DNA from: Chloracidobacterium sp.
GTDB taxonomy: Bacteria > Acidobacteriota > Blastocatellia > Pyrinomonadales > Pyrinomonadaceae
Assembly: GCA_016720705.1 (NCBI GenBank)
Contig: JADKKB010000007.1
Coordinates: 1,054,001-1,118,000 of the forward strand
Length of the DNA stretch: 64,000 nucleotides
Direction: 5' to 3'
In this document: positions 1-9,362 of the stretch, in pieces
Layout: each line of letters starts with the position of its first letter
Position numbering within the stretch: position 1 is the first letter of the stretch
Notes under the pieces: model-generated
The model's input: the letters and a program-made list of their open reading frames with translations, nothing else
What the model was told of the DNA's origin: nothing
The model's database searches: none
Translations under genes and position numbers: made by a program

Positions 1-579
1 AATATGGTCGTTGATATCGGCGGTGGCACTACGGATATCGCCGTGATCTCGCTTTCGGGTATCGTTTACTCGCGTGCCGTTCGGGTGGCAGGTAACGAAA
101 TGGACGAGTCGATCACCCAGTACATCAAACGAAAGTACAATCTGCTGATCGGCGAACGTACGGCCGAGGCGATCAAGATCGCTCTCGGAAGCGCCTTTCC
201 GCTCGAAGAACCGCTCTCGATGGACGTCCGCGGACGAAATCTTATTGAGGGCATCCCCAAGACCATCACGATGACCGACGAAGAGATCCGCGAGGCACTT
301 TCGGATTCGGTTTCGACCATTATCAACGCGGTCCGCGTCGCACTCGAACGGACTCCACCTGAGCTCTCGGCCGATATCGTTGAACGTGGTATCGTTCTGA
401 CCGGCGGCGGAGCCTTGCTCAAGAATTTGGACAAACGCCTAATGATCGAAACCGGTTTGCCGGTGGTGATCGCAGACGATCCACTTTCGTCGGTCGTTCT
501 GGGTACCGGCAAGATGCTTTCGGACTTCGAACTCCTGAAACGCGTCAAATGGGATAATTCGTTAATGACCGGCAGCTAG
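1..579 (+). CDS. mreB: Rod shape-determining protein MreB, 3' part
   Basis: The gene enters from upstream of the window; the reading frame is open from base 1, so only the last 192 codons are visible. MreB is the bacterial actin that polymerises on the inner membrane and organises lateral wall synthesis. The visible part holds the second phosphate-binding loop of the actin fold (DIGGGTTDIAV near the left edge) and the adenosine-binding motif (GIVLTGGGALL around residue 130). The tail LGTGKML is typical of MreB. It heads the operon mreB-mreC-mreD-mrdA-rodA, with 91 bases and a hairpin before mreC. Family assignment is firm; the start cannot be judged. Confidence 0.96.
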   Translation, partial: NMVVDIGGGTTDIAVISLSGIVYSRAVRVAGNEMDESITQYIKRKYNLLIGERTAEAIKIALGSAFPLEEPLSMDVRGRNLIEGIPKTITMTDEEIREALSDSVSTIINAVRVALERTPPELSADIVERGIVLTGGGALLKNLDKRLMIETGLPVVIADDPLSSVVLGTGKMLSDFELLKRVKWDNSLMTGS

Positions 580-600
580 ACATAACCGTTATTTGTGAAT

Positions 601-644
601 GATGAGGGATGAATTTGTCGCGTTGATATTTTTCATCCCTCATC
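601..644. other. 13-bp inverted repeat between mreB and mreC
   Basis: A perfect 13-bp inverted repeat (601-613 with 632-644) encloses an 18-base loop in the gap between mreB and mreC. No run of T follows on either strand, so it is not a standard terminator. It could be an RNA stem that protects or separates the mreB message from the rest of the operon, or a small dispersed repeat. The role is inference. Confidence 0.6.
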
Positions 645-670
645 GCCCTTCTACTCGTCCCTGATCCGAA

Positions 671-1564
671 ATGGTTGAGCGAAGTCAAAAAGAAGTATGG
701 CGATTGACACCCTGGCTGATGATCGCACTTTTGCTCCTGAACTTTATCCTTATGGCGTTTGACGCCAAAGAGATAACAACGGGACAGCGCGTCGTTCGTA
801 CCTGGACTCAAACCGCAGCGGATTTCGTCCAATCGCCGGTCACCACCGTCAGTTCGTCGATCTCAAACTACTTTATATCGATCTCCTCGCTCAGATCGGC
901 CCAATCAGAGAATGATCTGTTGAAACAGCGCGTTCAGGAACTCGAGGTCGAGGTCAAACAAAAATCGGATCTTTCATCTGAGAACGAACGATTAAAATCG
1001 CTGCTGCAGCTTAAAGAAACAAGTAAATACAAGGTGCTCACTGCTAGGATCATCGGTCGTGACCCTTCAGTCTGGTTTGATTCTTCGATCATCAACCGTG
1101 GCAGCCTCGACGGCGTAATGCTGAATATGGCGGTGGTGACCGACGGCGGACTGGTCGGACGCGTCACGGCGGTCGGGCCGTTGACATCACAGGTCGATCT
1201 GATCACCTACAACAAGACCGGCGTCGGCGGTATTATTGGTGAGGTTGGAACTTCAAGTGCTCTCGGTGTGGTTAGCGGTACGAGTAAAAAAGATCTGCTT
1301 GAAATGAAATTTGTTCCCGGCAGTGTCGAAGTGCAGGTCGGACAACCGGTTTTCACGACGGGTCAAGACGGGATCTTTCCGCCGGGGTTGAAGATCGGCG
1401 AAATAATCAGCGTCGTTACGGGGTCAGCCACGACGCCGCACCAGATCCAGATCCAACCGGCCGCCAAACTAAATTCAATGCAGGAAGTGGGAGTTTTGCT
1501 TTACGAAGCCCCGCAGAAACCGGAATTTGAGCAGAAATTGCCAAATGCCGTGAAGAAGAAATAG
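671..1564 (+). CDS. mreC: Rod shape-determining protein MreC
   Basis: MreC is a bitopic inner-membrane protein whose periplasmic beta domains link MreB to PBP2 and RodA in the elongasome. The 297-residue product has a short cytoplasmic N-terminus, one membrane segment (about residues 15-32), a coiled coil (about 70-115, rich in E, K, L and S) and then the family's beta-barrel region with motifs such as VVTDGGLVGRV and GVVSGT. Length is normal for MreC. The ATG at 671 is the first in frame after mreB and fits the family N-terminus. mreD follows 13 bases after the stop, so the two are surely cotranscribed. Confidence 0.96.
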   Translation: MVERSQKEVWRLTPWLMIALLLLNFILMAFDAKEITTGQRVVRTWTQTAADFVQSPVTTVSSSISNYFISISSLRSAQSENDLLKQRVQELEVEVKQKSDLSSENERLKSLLQLKETSKYKVLTARIIGRDPSVWFDSSIINRGSLDGVMLNMAVVTDGGLVGRVTAVGPLTSQVDLITYNKTGVGGIIGEVGTSSALGVVSGTSKKDLLEMKFVPGSVEVQVGQPVFTTGQDGIFPPGLKIGEIISVVTGSATTPHQIQIQPAAKLNSMQEVGVLLYEAPQKPEFEQKLPNAVKKK

Positions 1565-1577
1565 GACCGAACGATAG

Positions 1578-2123
1578 ATGGAAGGCGTAAAACTCACGAT
1601 CGCACTGATCATCGCTATATTGTTGCAGTGGACACTGCGCAATGTGGCCGAGCCGATGGCGTTTGTCAATTTTCCGCTTATCATAGTCGTTTACGCCGCA
1701 CTTCAACGAAATTCGATCCGCGCGATCCTTTTTGGGACCATCTCCGGTATCACGGTTGACGCCCTAAGCGGTGGACTACTCGGCGCCAACGGATTTACCC
1801 AGACCATCGTGGCATTTGCCGTTTCCGAGATCGCCCGCAGGGTCTATTTGGACAACCTTATTTTGCGGATTCCCGTCATAGCCGGTGCGTGCTTACTGAA
1901 TTCGTTTATCTACTATTGGCTACACCGACTGTTCGGCCAGACGCCGGCAGGAGACCCGATCGTGACGGGTGCTTACACGTTTATCGGCACTACTATTGCG
2001 GGCACTGTGATCTATCTTTTACTTGAGGCAATGTCGGGCGACAAGATCCGGCGGCGAAAGACGGATGTGTTCAAACAGCGGCGCCAGACGCGGCGGCGAA
2101 ATCCGATCCGATTGAACAAATAG
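1578..2123 (+). CDS. mreD: Rod shape-determining protein MreD
   Basis: MreD is a small integral membrane protein of the elongasome that sits beside MreC. The 181-residue sequence is almost entirely hydrophobic, with about five or six membrane helices, and ends in a short, strongly basic cytoplasmic tail (RRRKTDVFKQRRQTRRR). A GGLLGANGF segment near residues 66-74 resembles the conserved glycine-rich loop of the family. MreD is poorly conserved in sequence, so the call leans on size, topology and position between mreC and mrdA. The gap to mrdA is 24 bases. Confidence 0.9.
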   Translation: MEGVKLTIALIIAILLQWTLRNVAEPMAFVNFPLIIVVYAALQRNSIRAILFGTISGITVDALSGGLLGANGFTQTIVAFAVSEIARRVYLDNLILRIPVIAGACLLNSFIYYWLHRLFGQTPAGDPIVTGAYTFIGTTIAGTVIYLLLEAMSGDKIRRRKTDVFKQRRQTRRRNPIRLNK

Positions 2124-2147
2124 TACTTAAAGTTTCGAGGCTGTACA

Positions 2148-4040
2148 ATGAAACTCAACGACCACGTTCAGAATTTGGGGGCAAGGGTCTTTACGATCCA
2201 GGTGGTGGCATTCGTGCTATTGATATTGCTTGGCGCACGACTGTACTATCTCCAGATCGTGAAGGGCGATTACTATAGCGAACGCGCCGAGAATCAACGC
2301 ATTCGTCTGATACCCATACCGGCACCGCGTGGAGCAGTATTTGACCGCAACGGCAAATTATTGGTCGACTCTCGACCAACTTACAATGTCGTCCTCTCTA
2401 ATGAACCGCTCAAAACCATCAATGTCAATGATCGCGTCGACGACTATTCAAGAGGTCTCGCCCTGGACCGTCAGTTCGTTGTTGAACGGCTCAATTTGAT
2501 CAAAAAGCAGAACGAATTTGAGGCGATGGTCTTGAAGGAGAATGTCGGGATCCAGGATATTGCCTGGGTTGAGTCGCATTCGCTTGAGTTTCCCGAGCTT
2601 CGGATCGAACTTCAACCGCAAAGGCATTATCCGCTTGGGACATCTCTCGCCCACGTACTTGGCTACGTCGGCGAGATCAGTCCAAAACAACTGGAAGACC
2701 CTGACATACGAGAAAAGGGCTTCCGGCCTGGCGATATCATCGGCAAAGGTGGCCTTGAGCAATACTATGATGAGTTTCTGCGTGGAAAGCCGGGTTACCG
2801 TAAGGTCATAGTCGATAGTCGCGGTCGAGTCCAGGCGGAGGTCGAAAAAGTTGAACCGCAGTCCGGCCAGGATCTTATCACAACGATCGACTACGACCTT
2901 CAACTTGCGGCCGAAACGGAATTAGCAAATTCCTCGACCAAACGCGGCACCATAATCGCGATGGATCCAAATACCGGAGCTATTTTGGCGATGGCATCGG
3001 CTCCGTCATTTGATCCTAACGTTTTTGTTCAAGGCAGTTCGACACCGGAGGGACGCAAGCAGATCGCCGCTTACTGGCAGGACGAAAGCCGACCACTCTA
3101 TAATCGTGCGATCCAAGGCCGATATCCGCCGGGCTCTACCTGGAAAATACCCGAGTCAATGGGAGCTCTGATGCAAGGCGTCATCACGCCAACGCATTCC
3201 AATTTGGCTTGTGGCGGCGGAATAATGGTCGGCACCAAATTTACACGCTGTATGGGCAGTCACGGGTCGCCACCGCTTAGTTATGCGATCACGAAATCGT
3301 GCGATGGTTACTACTATCGCCTAGGCCTGAAGATGGGTGTCGACGGCCTGATAAATATGATCGAAACCTTTGGCTATGACAAGCGTTCGGGCGTCGATCT
3401 GCCCAACGAAAAGGTTCCGCAAACACCCAAAACGTGGATGCCCTACATCCTCAAACACGAGGGCAAGTGGAGTGACATCCGGACCGTCTATGCGTCGATC
3501 GGACAAGACACGGTAGTCGTAACGCCGATCTCAATGCTGCGTGCTGTCGCCAGTGTCGGTATGCACGGAAAGATGTACACGCCGCATTTTCTGCAGGAGT
3601 TCAGAGCGATCGGCCCCGTAGGGGAAGAAGGCGATTCAACCTTTTTGCCGGGTCGGCCGAGCTTCGGATTTCTACACCCCGAGCCGAAGATCATACCGAT
3701 GACTGACGACCAGTACGACGTAGTAGTTAAGGGAATGTGGGGCGTCGTCAATGGCGGTGGTACCGCCGGATCGATCCGCATCGCTGGATTTGATATAGCC
3801 GGTAAGACCGGTACGGCGCAGGTTGCGGAGGTCGGTAAGGACAGTGGTAAAAATAAGGATCACGCCTGGTTTGTAAGTTTTGCCCCGGCGTTCAAGCCTG
3901 AGATCGCAGTCATAGCACTGATCGAAAACTCAGGTTTCGGCGGCTCGAATGCGGCACCCGCCGTTCGGGCCATATATAGCGCATATCTTGCAAAAAAGGG
4001 TACTCCGAGACCCGAAGGCCAGGAGGTCTCAACCCGTTAA
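2148..4040 (+). CDS. mrdA: Penicillin-binding protein 2 (elongasome transpeptidase)
   Basis: A class B PBP that crosslinks new peptidoglycan during cell elongation, working with RodA. The 630-residue protein has one N-terminal membrane anchor (about 15-33), the PBP dimerisation domain (from RIRLIPIPAPRGAVFDRNG) and the transpeptidase domain. Catalytic motifs are visible: SxxK as GSTWK (serine about residue 330), SxD as KSCDGYY instead of the commoner SxN, and KTGTA (near 548). Length is usual for PBP2. The ATG follows mreD by 24 bases and rodA starts 3 bases after the stop. The SxD variant is the only odd point. Confidence 0.96.
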   Translation: MKLNDHVQNLGARVFTIQVVAFVLLILLGARLYYLQIVKGDYYSERAENQRIRLIPIPAPRGAVFDRNGKLLVDSRPTYNVVLSNEPLKTINVNDRVDDYSRGLALDRQFVVERLNLIKKQNEFEAMVLKENVGIQDIAWVESHSLEFPELRIELQPQRHYPLGTSLAHVLGYVGEISPKQLEDPDIREKGFRPGDIIGKGGLEQYYDEFLRGKPGYRKVIVDSRGRVQAEVEKVEPQSGQDLITTIDYDLQLAAETELANSSTKRGTIIAMDPNTGAILAMASAPSFDPNVFVQGSSTPEGRKQIAAYWQDESRPLYNRAIQGRYPPGSTWKIPESMGALMQGVITPTHSNLACGGGIMVGTKFTRCMGSHGSPPLSYAITKSCDGYYYRLGLKMGVDGLINMIETFGYDKRSGVDLPNEKVPQTPKTWMPYILKHEGKWSDIRTVYASIGQDTVVVTPISMLRAVASVGMHGKMYTPHFLQEFRAIGPVGEEGDSTFLPGRPSFGFLHPEPKIIPMTDDQYDVVVKGMWGVVNGGGTAGSIRIAGFDIAGKTGTAQVAEVGKDSGKNKDHAWFVSFAPAFKPEIAVIALIENSGFGGSNAAPAVRAIYSAYLAKKGTPRPEGQEVSTR

Positions 4041-4043
4041 TCT

Positions 4044-5159
4044 ATGGTCGCAATCCTCGAAAAACGTGACCTCCGGGACCTTGACTGGCAAACGGCCGTA
4101 TTGGCTATAATGATCGCCTGCTTTGGCGTTTGGCAGATCCACAACGCTACGCCCACAGAGAATATTTGGTCAAAACAGATCTATGGCATCGGTATAGCAT
4201 TGGTCGCGTTTGGAGTTGTCGCATTCACGGATTACCGACGACTGATCGATTCTGCTCCGGTATTTTACGTTGGCGGACTTTTACTGCTTTTACTCGTGCT
4301 GACGCCGCTCGGTGTTCAGGTTAACGGACAAAAAGCATGGCTGCGTATAGTCGGTTTGCAGTTTCAGCCATCCGAATTCGTTAAAATACCAACTGTCTTG
4401 ATGCTCGCCAAATATTTTGGCGGTAGAAAGTCGACGGTTCTGACGTTCAAGGAAATGATGATCGGCGGGCTTATTTTTGCCGGCCCTGTGGGTTTGATCA
4501 TGCTCGAACCGGATGCGGGTCAGGCGATCACGTATTTCCCGATCCTTGCCGCGATGTTCTTCCTCTCCGGTATCAAGCTTAGATTCGTGGTGCTGGCAAT
4601 TGTCGGCGTTGCGATCTTTGTGCCCGCGGCGTATATCGGCGGTGTAAAATCCGGAATGATAAAAAAATATCAACAAGAGCGTATTAATGCGATCATCGAC
4701 CCGGATAGCGTAGATCCGCGAGGTTATGGGTACCACACGATCCAATCGACGATCACTGTGGGCAAGGGCGGGCTCTCGGGCATTAAGGGTGAAACCGAGA
4801 CGTCGCAGAGCGTTCTGAAGTTTTTGCCCGAGCCTCAGACAGATTTTATTTTCGCAGTCACGGCTGAGAATACCGGCTTTATCGGTTGCGTTTCACTGCT
4901 CCTTGCTTATGCACTTTTACTTTCGCGAATGATCGCAGGTGCACGGCAGTCTTCCGATAGAGCGGGAATGCTTGTTATAATGTCGATCGTCTGTGGAATG
5001 GTATTTCAGATATTTATGAATGTCGGAATGGCCTTGGGTGTCCTACCTGTCATTGGGGTTCCACTACCGCTTATGAGTGCGGGGCTTTCGGCTATCCTTT
5101 CGACCTTTGTTGCTATCGGATTTGTCGTTAGTGTTAAGTTGCGTCGATTCGTGAATTAG
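4044..5159 (+). CDS. rodA: RodA, SEDS peptidoglycan glycosyltransferase
   Basis: RodA is the SEDS-family polymerase that extends glycan strands from lipid II in the inner membrane, paired with PBP2. The 371-residue protein has about ten membrane helices and family hallmarks: QPSEFVKIP (about residues 110-118), LEPDAGQA (the conserved aspartate needed for activity), QTDFIFAV near 265 and GVPLPLMSAG near the C-terminus. It begins 3 bases after mrdA, so the two are probably translationally coupled. The next gene, a class A PBP, follows 13 bases later. Confidence 0.97.
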   Translation: MVAILEKRDLRDLDWQTAVLAIMIACFGVWQIHNATPTENIWSKQIYGIGIALVAFGVVAFTDYRRLIDSAPVFYVGGLLLLLLVLTPLGVQVNGQKAWLRIVGLQFQPSEFVKIPTVLMLAKYFGGRKSTVLTFKEMMIGGLIFAGPVGLIMLEPDAGQAITYFPILAAMFFLSGIKLRFVVLAIVGVAIFVPAAYIGGVKSGMIKKYQQERINAIIDPDSVDPRGYGYHTIQSTITVGKGGLSGIKGETETSQSVLKFLPEPQTDFIFAVTAENTGFIGCVSLLLAYALLLSRMIAGARQSSDRAGMLVIMSIVCGMVFQIFMNVGMALGVLPVIGVPLPLMSAGLSAILSTFVAIGFVVSVKLRRFVN

Positions 5160-5172
5160 GAGAAGTAGTTGT

Positions 5173-7740
5173 ATGGCGAGAGAATTGAGAAAATTAGGCA
5201 CGACCGAGGTCGCCGCGAGTGGTGCAAAACGCAGCGGGATGGCGACGATCGGATTATTTCTTACGGCGGTGATCCTTGCGTTGTCTGCCGGAGCACTGAC
5301 CGGAGTTTTGGCGTCGTACTACCTTAATAATTCGCGCTACTCGGTCGAGGTTTCGGCTCTTGCAACATATCGGCCGCCGCAGGTCACCACGATCTACGCT
5401 GACGACGGTGAGACCGTTCTGGCCGAGTTCGCACTCGAAAAGCGCATTCCGATCAAGATACAGGACGTGCCGGACAAGGTAACTGACGCATTGCTCGCGA
5501 TCGAGGACTACCGCTTTCGCGACCATATAGGGATCGACCCGTACCGCATCCTCGGTGCCGTTTTCAAGAACATCACTACCGGCAAGACCGAGGGCGCATC
5601 GACCATCACACAGCAGTTGGCCAAGAATCTATTTCTCTATAAAGATCAGACCTACACGCGAAAGGTCAATGAGTGGGCGGTCGCACTGCAGATCGAACGG
5701 CTATATACCAAGGATCAGATCCTCGAGATGTATATGAATTACGTCTTTCTGGGGGCCGGAGCATACGGTTTTGAAGCCGGTTCGCGCACTTACTTTGGCA
5801 AGGGTGTAAAGGATCTCAGTCTCGAAGAAGCGGCACTTCTGGCAGCCATTCCAAAGTCACCCGAGTATTCGCCGACCCGAAACAAAGAAAAGGCAAGAAT
5901 TCGCCGCGACATTGTGCTTGATCAAATGGCCAAGTACTTCCCCGACCGATATTCGGCGGCCGATGTCGCTGCCGCAAAAGCAAAAGACATTAAGCTCGCC
6001 GACACTGCGTATTACCAGTCTCAGCCCAAATCCACGGCTTGGGATTATCCGGTCGAAGAAGTCCGCAAATATCTCGAAGAAAAGTACACGACCCGCGTAG
6101 CTCAGGGGGGGCTCAAGGTTTACACGACGGTCAATATCGAAGCCCAGAAGATCGCGACCCGATCGATCCGCGAGCGTCTCCGCGGTTATGACCGTGGACG
6201 AGCGTGGAGGTCTGACTATCAGAACATCCTGATCGACGAGAACGATCAGCCGTTGACCGACGAAAAAGATATCGACAAGATGCTTTCTACCTTCAAGCAC
6301 GCCGATTGGTACGGCGACGAGTACGAAGAAGGCGAATACATCAAGGGCCTTGTGATGAAGGCCAATCCGGGTGCTGACGAGGTCGGAGTACGATTTGGCC
6401 GCTACAAGGCAGTTGTCCGTCCGGGCAATATGGGCCGCAGCGGACGACGGCCCAAGGACGAACTCAAACCCGGCTTTCTGGCAGAGTTTCTAGTCAAAAA
6501 GGTCGACCGAACAAATCAGGTTCTCGAGGTCGAACTCCAGCAGGTGCCCGAGGTTCAGGCGGCACTGACCTGTATCAACTCGCACAATGGCGAGATCGTC
6601 GCAATGGTCGGCGGATACGATTACCACACTAACCGGTTCAATAACGCCACGCAGGGATTGCGTCAGACGGGATCGGCGTACAAGCCGTTTATTTACACTG
6701 CTGCCGTCGAAGACGGTATGACGCCCGATATGATCGTCAGCGGAGCACCGATCAAGCGTGGCGGATGGACACCGCATAATTACGACGGCAGTCTCAGCCA
6801 CGGTAATGTTCCGATGAAGATCGCGCTTGCCAAGTCGTACAATATTGCTGCGGTCCACCTGCTCGAACAGGTCGGCATCCAGGCCGGAGCACAGATGGTG
6901 CGTCGATTTGGCATCAGCAATCCGATGGCTCCGAGTTTGCCGTCGGCACTGGGAGCAAGTGAGGCATCGCTGCTCGAAATGACCGCCGCGTATTCGGTGT
7001 TTCCAAATAAAGGCGTCCGAATGGCTCCGCATCTGATCCGAAAGGTCTATAGCCGCGACGGTAGCCTACTCGAACAATACGAAAACCAGAGCACAAAGGT
7101 CACCAGCGAATATGTGGCACTGACGATGGTCCAGATGATGCGCGGCGTGACCGCGGGCGGCGGAACGGCCTCGGGTGCGAGTGCGGGCGGAGCCCAACTC
7201 GCCGGCAAGACCGGCACGGTCAATGATCACACCGACGTCTGGTTTATCGGCTACACGCCGACCTACGTGACCGGCATTTGGATGGGCAATCCGCTCCGAA
7301 AGGAATCGCTTGGCGGAGGTATGACCGGTGGTCACGGAGCGGTGCCGTACTTCAATGCCTTTATGATCCCGTTTATGAAGGACAAGCCGCGTGACTCGTT
7401 CCCGGGCGTGCCGCCGATGCCCAACGACATCAAGGCTCTTGCCGAACGCAATAAACGCGAAGAGCTCGAAAAACTCGAGGACGCGGATCTTGCGGGTAAA
7501 AAGACCGGCATCGTCTTTACGCCGGGCGTAAAATTACCTGACGAACCCGGAATGACGCCGGCCGATAAGGTCGGCGGTGAAAAACCGGGCGAGGATACCA
7601 AGGGCGACAAGCCTGCGACCACCACCGACCAACCGCCGGTGCAGCGTCGGCCGCCGGTCCAACCGCCGACCGTCAAACCCGATCCGCCATCGGACCGACC
7701 CGAAGGCACCAGACGGAAAGGCAAGAAGGGCGACGGTTAA
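5173..7740 (+). CDS. mrcA: Class A penicillin-binding protein (PBP1A type)
   Basis: A bifunctional peptidoglycan synthase: glycosyltransferase family 51 followed by a transpeptidase. After a basic N-terminus and one membrane segment (about 24-48) come GT51 motifs: EDYRFRDHIGID with the catalytic glutamate, GASTITQQLAKN, and KDQILEMYMNYVFLG. The transpeptidase shows SAYK (serine near residue 497), SYN (near 556) and KTGTV (near 679). The last 80 residues are proline-, lysine- and aspartate-rich and probably disordered in the periplasm. At 855 residues it is a full-length PBP1A. The GAGAAGTAG just before the start is a reasonable ribosome site. Last gene of the mre operon. Confidence 0.95.
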   Translation: MARELRKLGTTEVAASGAKRSGMATIGLFLTAVILALSAGALTGVLASYYLNNSRYSVEVSALATYRPPQVTTIYADDGETVLAEFALEKRIPIKIQDVPDKVTDALLAIEDYRFRDHIGIDPYRILGAVFKNITTGKTEGASTITQQLAKNLFLYKDQTYTRKVNEWAVALQIERLYTKDQILEMYMNYVFLGAGAYGFEAGSRTYFGKGVKDLSLEEAALLAAIPKSPEYSPTRNKEKARIRRDIVLDQMAKYFPDRYSAADVAAAKAKDIKLADTAYYQSQPKSTAWDYPVEEVRKYLEEKYTTRVAQGGLKVYTTVNIEAQKIATRSIRERLRGYDRGRAWRSDYQNILIDENDQPLTDEKDIDKMLSTFKHADWYGDEYEEGEYIKGLVMKANPGADEVGVRFGRYKAVVRPGNMGRSGRRPKDELKPGFLAEFLVKKVDRTNQVLEVELQQVPEVQAALTCINSHNGEIVAMVGGYDYHTNRFNNATQGLRQTGSAYKPFIYTAAVEDGMTPDMIVSGAPIKRGGWTPHNYDGSLSHGNVPMKIALAKSYNIAAVHLLEQVGIQAGAQMVRRFGISNPMAPSLPSALGASEASLLEMTAAYSVFPNKGVRMAPHLIRKVYSRDGSLLEQYENQSTKVTSEYVALTMVQMMRGVTAGGGTASGASAGGAQLAGKTGTVNDHTDVWFIGYTPTYVTGIWMGNPLRKESLGGGMTGGHGAVPYFNAFMIPFMKDKPRDSFPGVPPMPNDIKALAERNKREELEKLEDADLAGKKTGIVFTPGVKLPDEPGMTPADKVGGEKPGEDTKGDKPATTTDQPPVQRRPPVQPPTVKPDPPSDRPEGTRRKGKKGDG

Positions 7741-7754
7741 TGATCGTCAACAGG

Positions 7755-7785
7755 AAAGGGAGCGGATCGCCGCTCCCTTTTTTTG
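7755..7785 (+). terminator. Rho-independent terminator of the mre operon
   Basis: A perfect 11-bp stem (7755-7765 with 7770-7780) with the four-base loop ATCG is followed by a run of T to 7784. It lies 15 bases after the class A PBP stop codon and between convergent genes, and ends the long plus-strand operon. Confidence 0.93.
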
Positions 7786-7791
7786 TCCGTT

Positions 7792-8526
7792 CTATTTCAG
7801 AAATTCGCCGAGATAGTACGGCAGCATCTTTCGCCACCACGGCCAGTCGTGTGCCACATCGTGCCCCCAAAGCTCAAGGCGGTGCGGTATTCCCTTTGAA
7901 TAGAGCACACGCGACAGATCACGGCTACGATCCGGCGCCTCATAATTGCCCTGCCCTGACACAATGACGATCGAATCAGCGTGGCGCAGACGCGGCAGGT
8001 GATAATCATCATTGAGATTCTTGAGGTACATCATCGGGTTATTAAAGTACACGTTGTCGTCGTAGTAATGCTCAAGATAATTATAGATATCGTAGCTACC
8101 GCTCATCGCGATCGTGCCGCGAAAAGCATCAGAATGCTTAAAGTAAGTGTTGGCCGCGAGTAGCGCCCCGAGGCTCGCACCGGTGGTCAAAGGGCGTGCA
8201 TCCGGCCCACACTCGTTTCGTATCAGCGGCAAGACTTCGTCTGTAATATAGCTATCGTAACGCGACAGCATCTCGACCTTCCACGCGGGATGCGATTCTT
8301 TATTGAGCAGGCTGTATTTATTGACCGAGTTGATCGAGTACGCCCTGATCAGTCCGGCGTCCAGAAAGTCCTTGATCGCATCGATCAGATGAAACCGCTC
8401 ATATTCCAGATAGTCGGCCGCGGCCGTCGGAAACATCAGCAGCGGATAGCCTGCGTGTCCGTATGCCACAAGCGGCATATCCATATTCAAGTTTTGGCTG
8501 TACCAAGAGGTCGTTTCACGTCGCAT
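7792..8526 (-). CDS. Alpha/beta-hydrolase fold esterase (Esterase D/enterochelin esterase-like)
   Basis: A 244-residue protein of the putative esterase family related to S-formylglutathione hydrolase and enterochelin esterase. It has no clear signal peptide, so it is likely cytosolic. The nucleophile elbow is GASLG with serine 118; the acid is likely in the VSGQGNYE region and the histidine in GHDVAHDW near residue 224. The WPWWR that follows is typical of this esterase group. The substrate is not evident. It lies 100 bases downstream of lipB on the same strand and could share its transcript. The ATG at 8526 is the natural start. Confidence 0.85.
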   Translation of the reverse strand: MRRETTSWYSQNLNMDMPLVAYGHAGYPLLMFPTAAADYLEYERFHLIDAIKDFLDAGLIRAYSINSVNKYSLLNKESHPAWKVEMLSRYDSYITDEVLPLIRNECGPDARPLTTGASLGALLAANTYFKHSDAFRGTIAMSGSYDIYNYLEHYYDDNVYFNNPMMYLKNLNDDYHLPRLRHADSIVIVSGQGNYEAPDRSRDLSRVLYSKGIPHRLELWGHDVAHDWPWWRKMLPYYLGEFLK

Positions 8527-8626
8527 AATTAATACCTAATATCTATTCCACAAACACCGAATAAGAGAGGTTAAAAGAAATCCGACAGTTCCGCAAGATG
8601 CGAGGCATCCATCGTTAGAACACCGC

Positions 8627-9313
8627 TCACGCCTGCCGCCGCACGGCACTCTCAGGCGGTGCAGCATCTGCCGTCGGGCTTATACCGAAAACATCCTGAA
8701 AATTTGCAACTATACGATCTTCGACCTCGGACATATCGATCTCGCGGCCGAGCAATTTGTCCATCGACGTGACCGGTTCGCCCTCGCAGGCGATGATCCA
8801 ATTGTAATAGCTCAGGTCGGTATTCACGTTCAAGGCAAAGCCGTGGGTCGTCACCCATCGCTTGAGATGAACGCCGATCGCCGCAACTTTGCCGTCAACC
8901 GTATGCACGCCGGTCAGACCCTCGATGCGAAAGGCTTCGATGCCAAAATCGGCCATCGTCCGGATCAGCACTTCCTCGATGTCGCGAACATATTTATGAA
9001 CGTCCTCGCGATCCGGTGAGAGGTTGACGATCGGATAGCCGACCAATTGCCCGATGCCGTGATACGTCGCCTTGCCGCCGCGGTTGATCTCAAAGACCTC
9101 GACACCCAGCTTTTTGAGTATCTCGGCCGTGGCCAGCACGCCGTCATTTTTCGAACGCCGCCCGAGTGTAAAGGTGTGCGGATGTTCGAGCAGCAGTAAA
9201 TGATCCGGTTCGCGGCGGGCGATCACCTCGGTCTCGATCTCTTTTTGTAGTTCGAGCGACTCGGCGTAGCCAACGCGCCCGAGCCTTCTGACCTCTAAAT
9301 ACCGCTGATGCAT
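8627..9313 (-). CDS. lipB: Octanoyl-[ACP]:protein N-octanoyltransferase LipB
   Basis: LipB moves octanoyl from acyl carrier protein to the lipoyl domains of 2-oxoacid dehydrogenases and the glycine cleavage H protein. Visible motifs are HPHTFTLGRRS, the RGGKATYHGIGQ substrate loop followed by YPI, the catalytic lysine in GKVAAIGV, and the catalytic cysteine in IIACEGEPVTS. The open frame extends upstream to 9400, but the ATG at 9313 (MHQRYLEVRRLG) matches the family N-terminus. A longer start would run into the 5' end of the divergent gene at 9363. The product is 228 residues, a usual length. No LipA is in the window. Confidence 0.95.
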   Translation of the reverse strand: MHQRYLEVRRLGRVGYAESLELQKEIETEVIARREPDHLLLLEHPHTFTLGRRSKNDGVLATAEILKKLGVEVFEINRGGKATYHGIGQLVGYPIVNLSPDREDVHKYVRDIEEVLIRTMADFGIEAFRIEGLTGVHTVDGKVAAIGVHLKRWVTTHGFALNVNTDLSYYNWIIACEGEPVTSMDKLLGREIDMSEVEDRIVANFQDVFGISPTADAAPPESAVRRQA

Positions 9314-9362
9314 TGCATCTATGATAAAATTTTCGAGGTCATTTGAACAGGAAGGAAGAATT

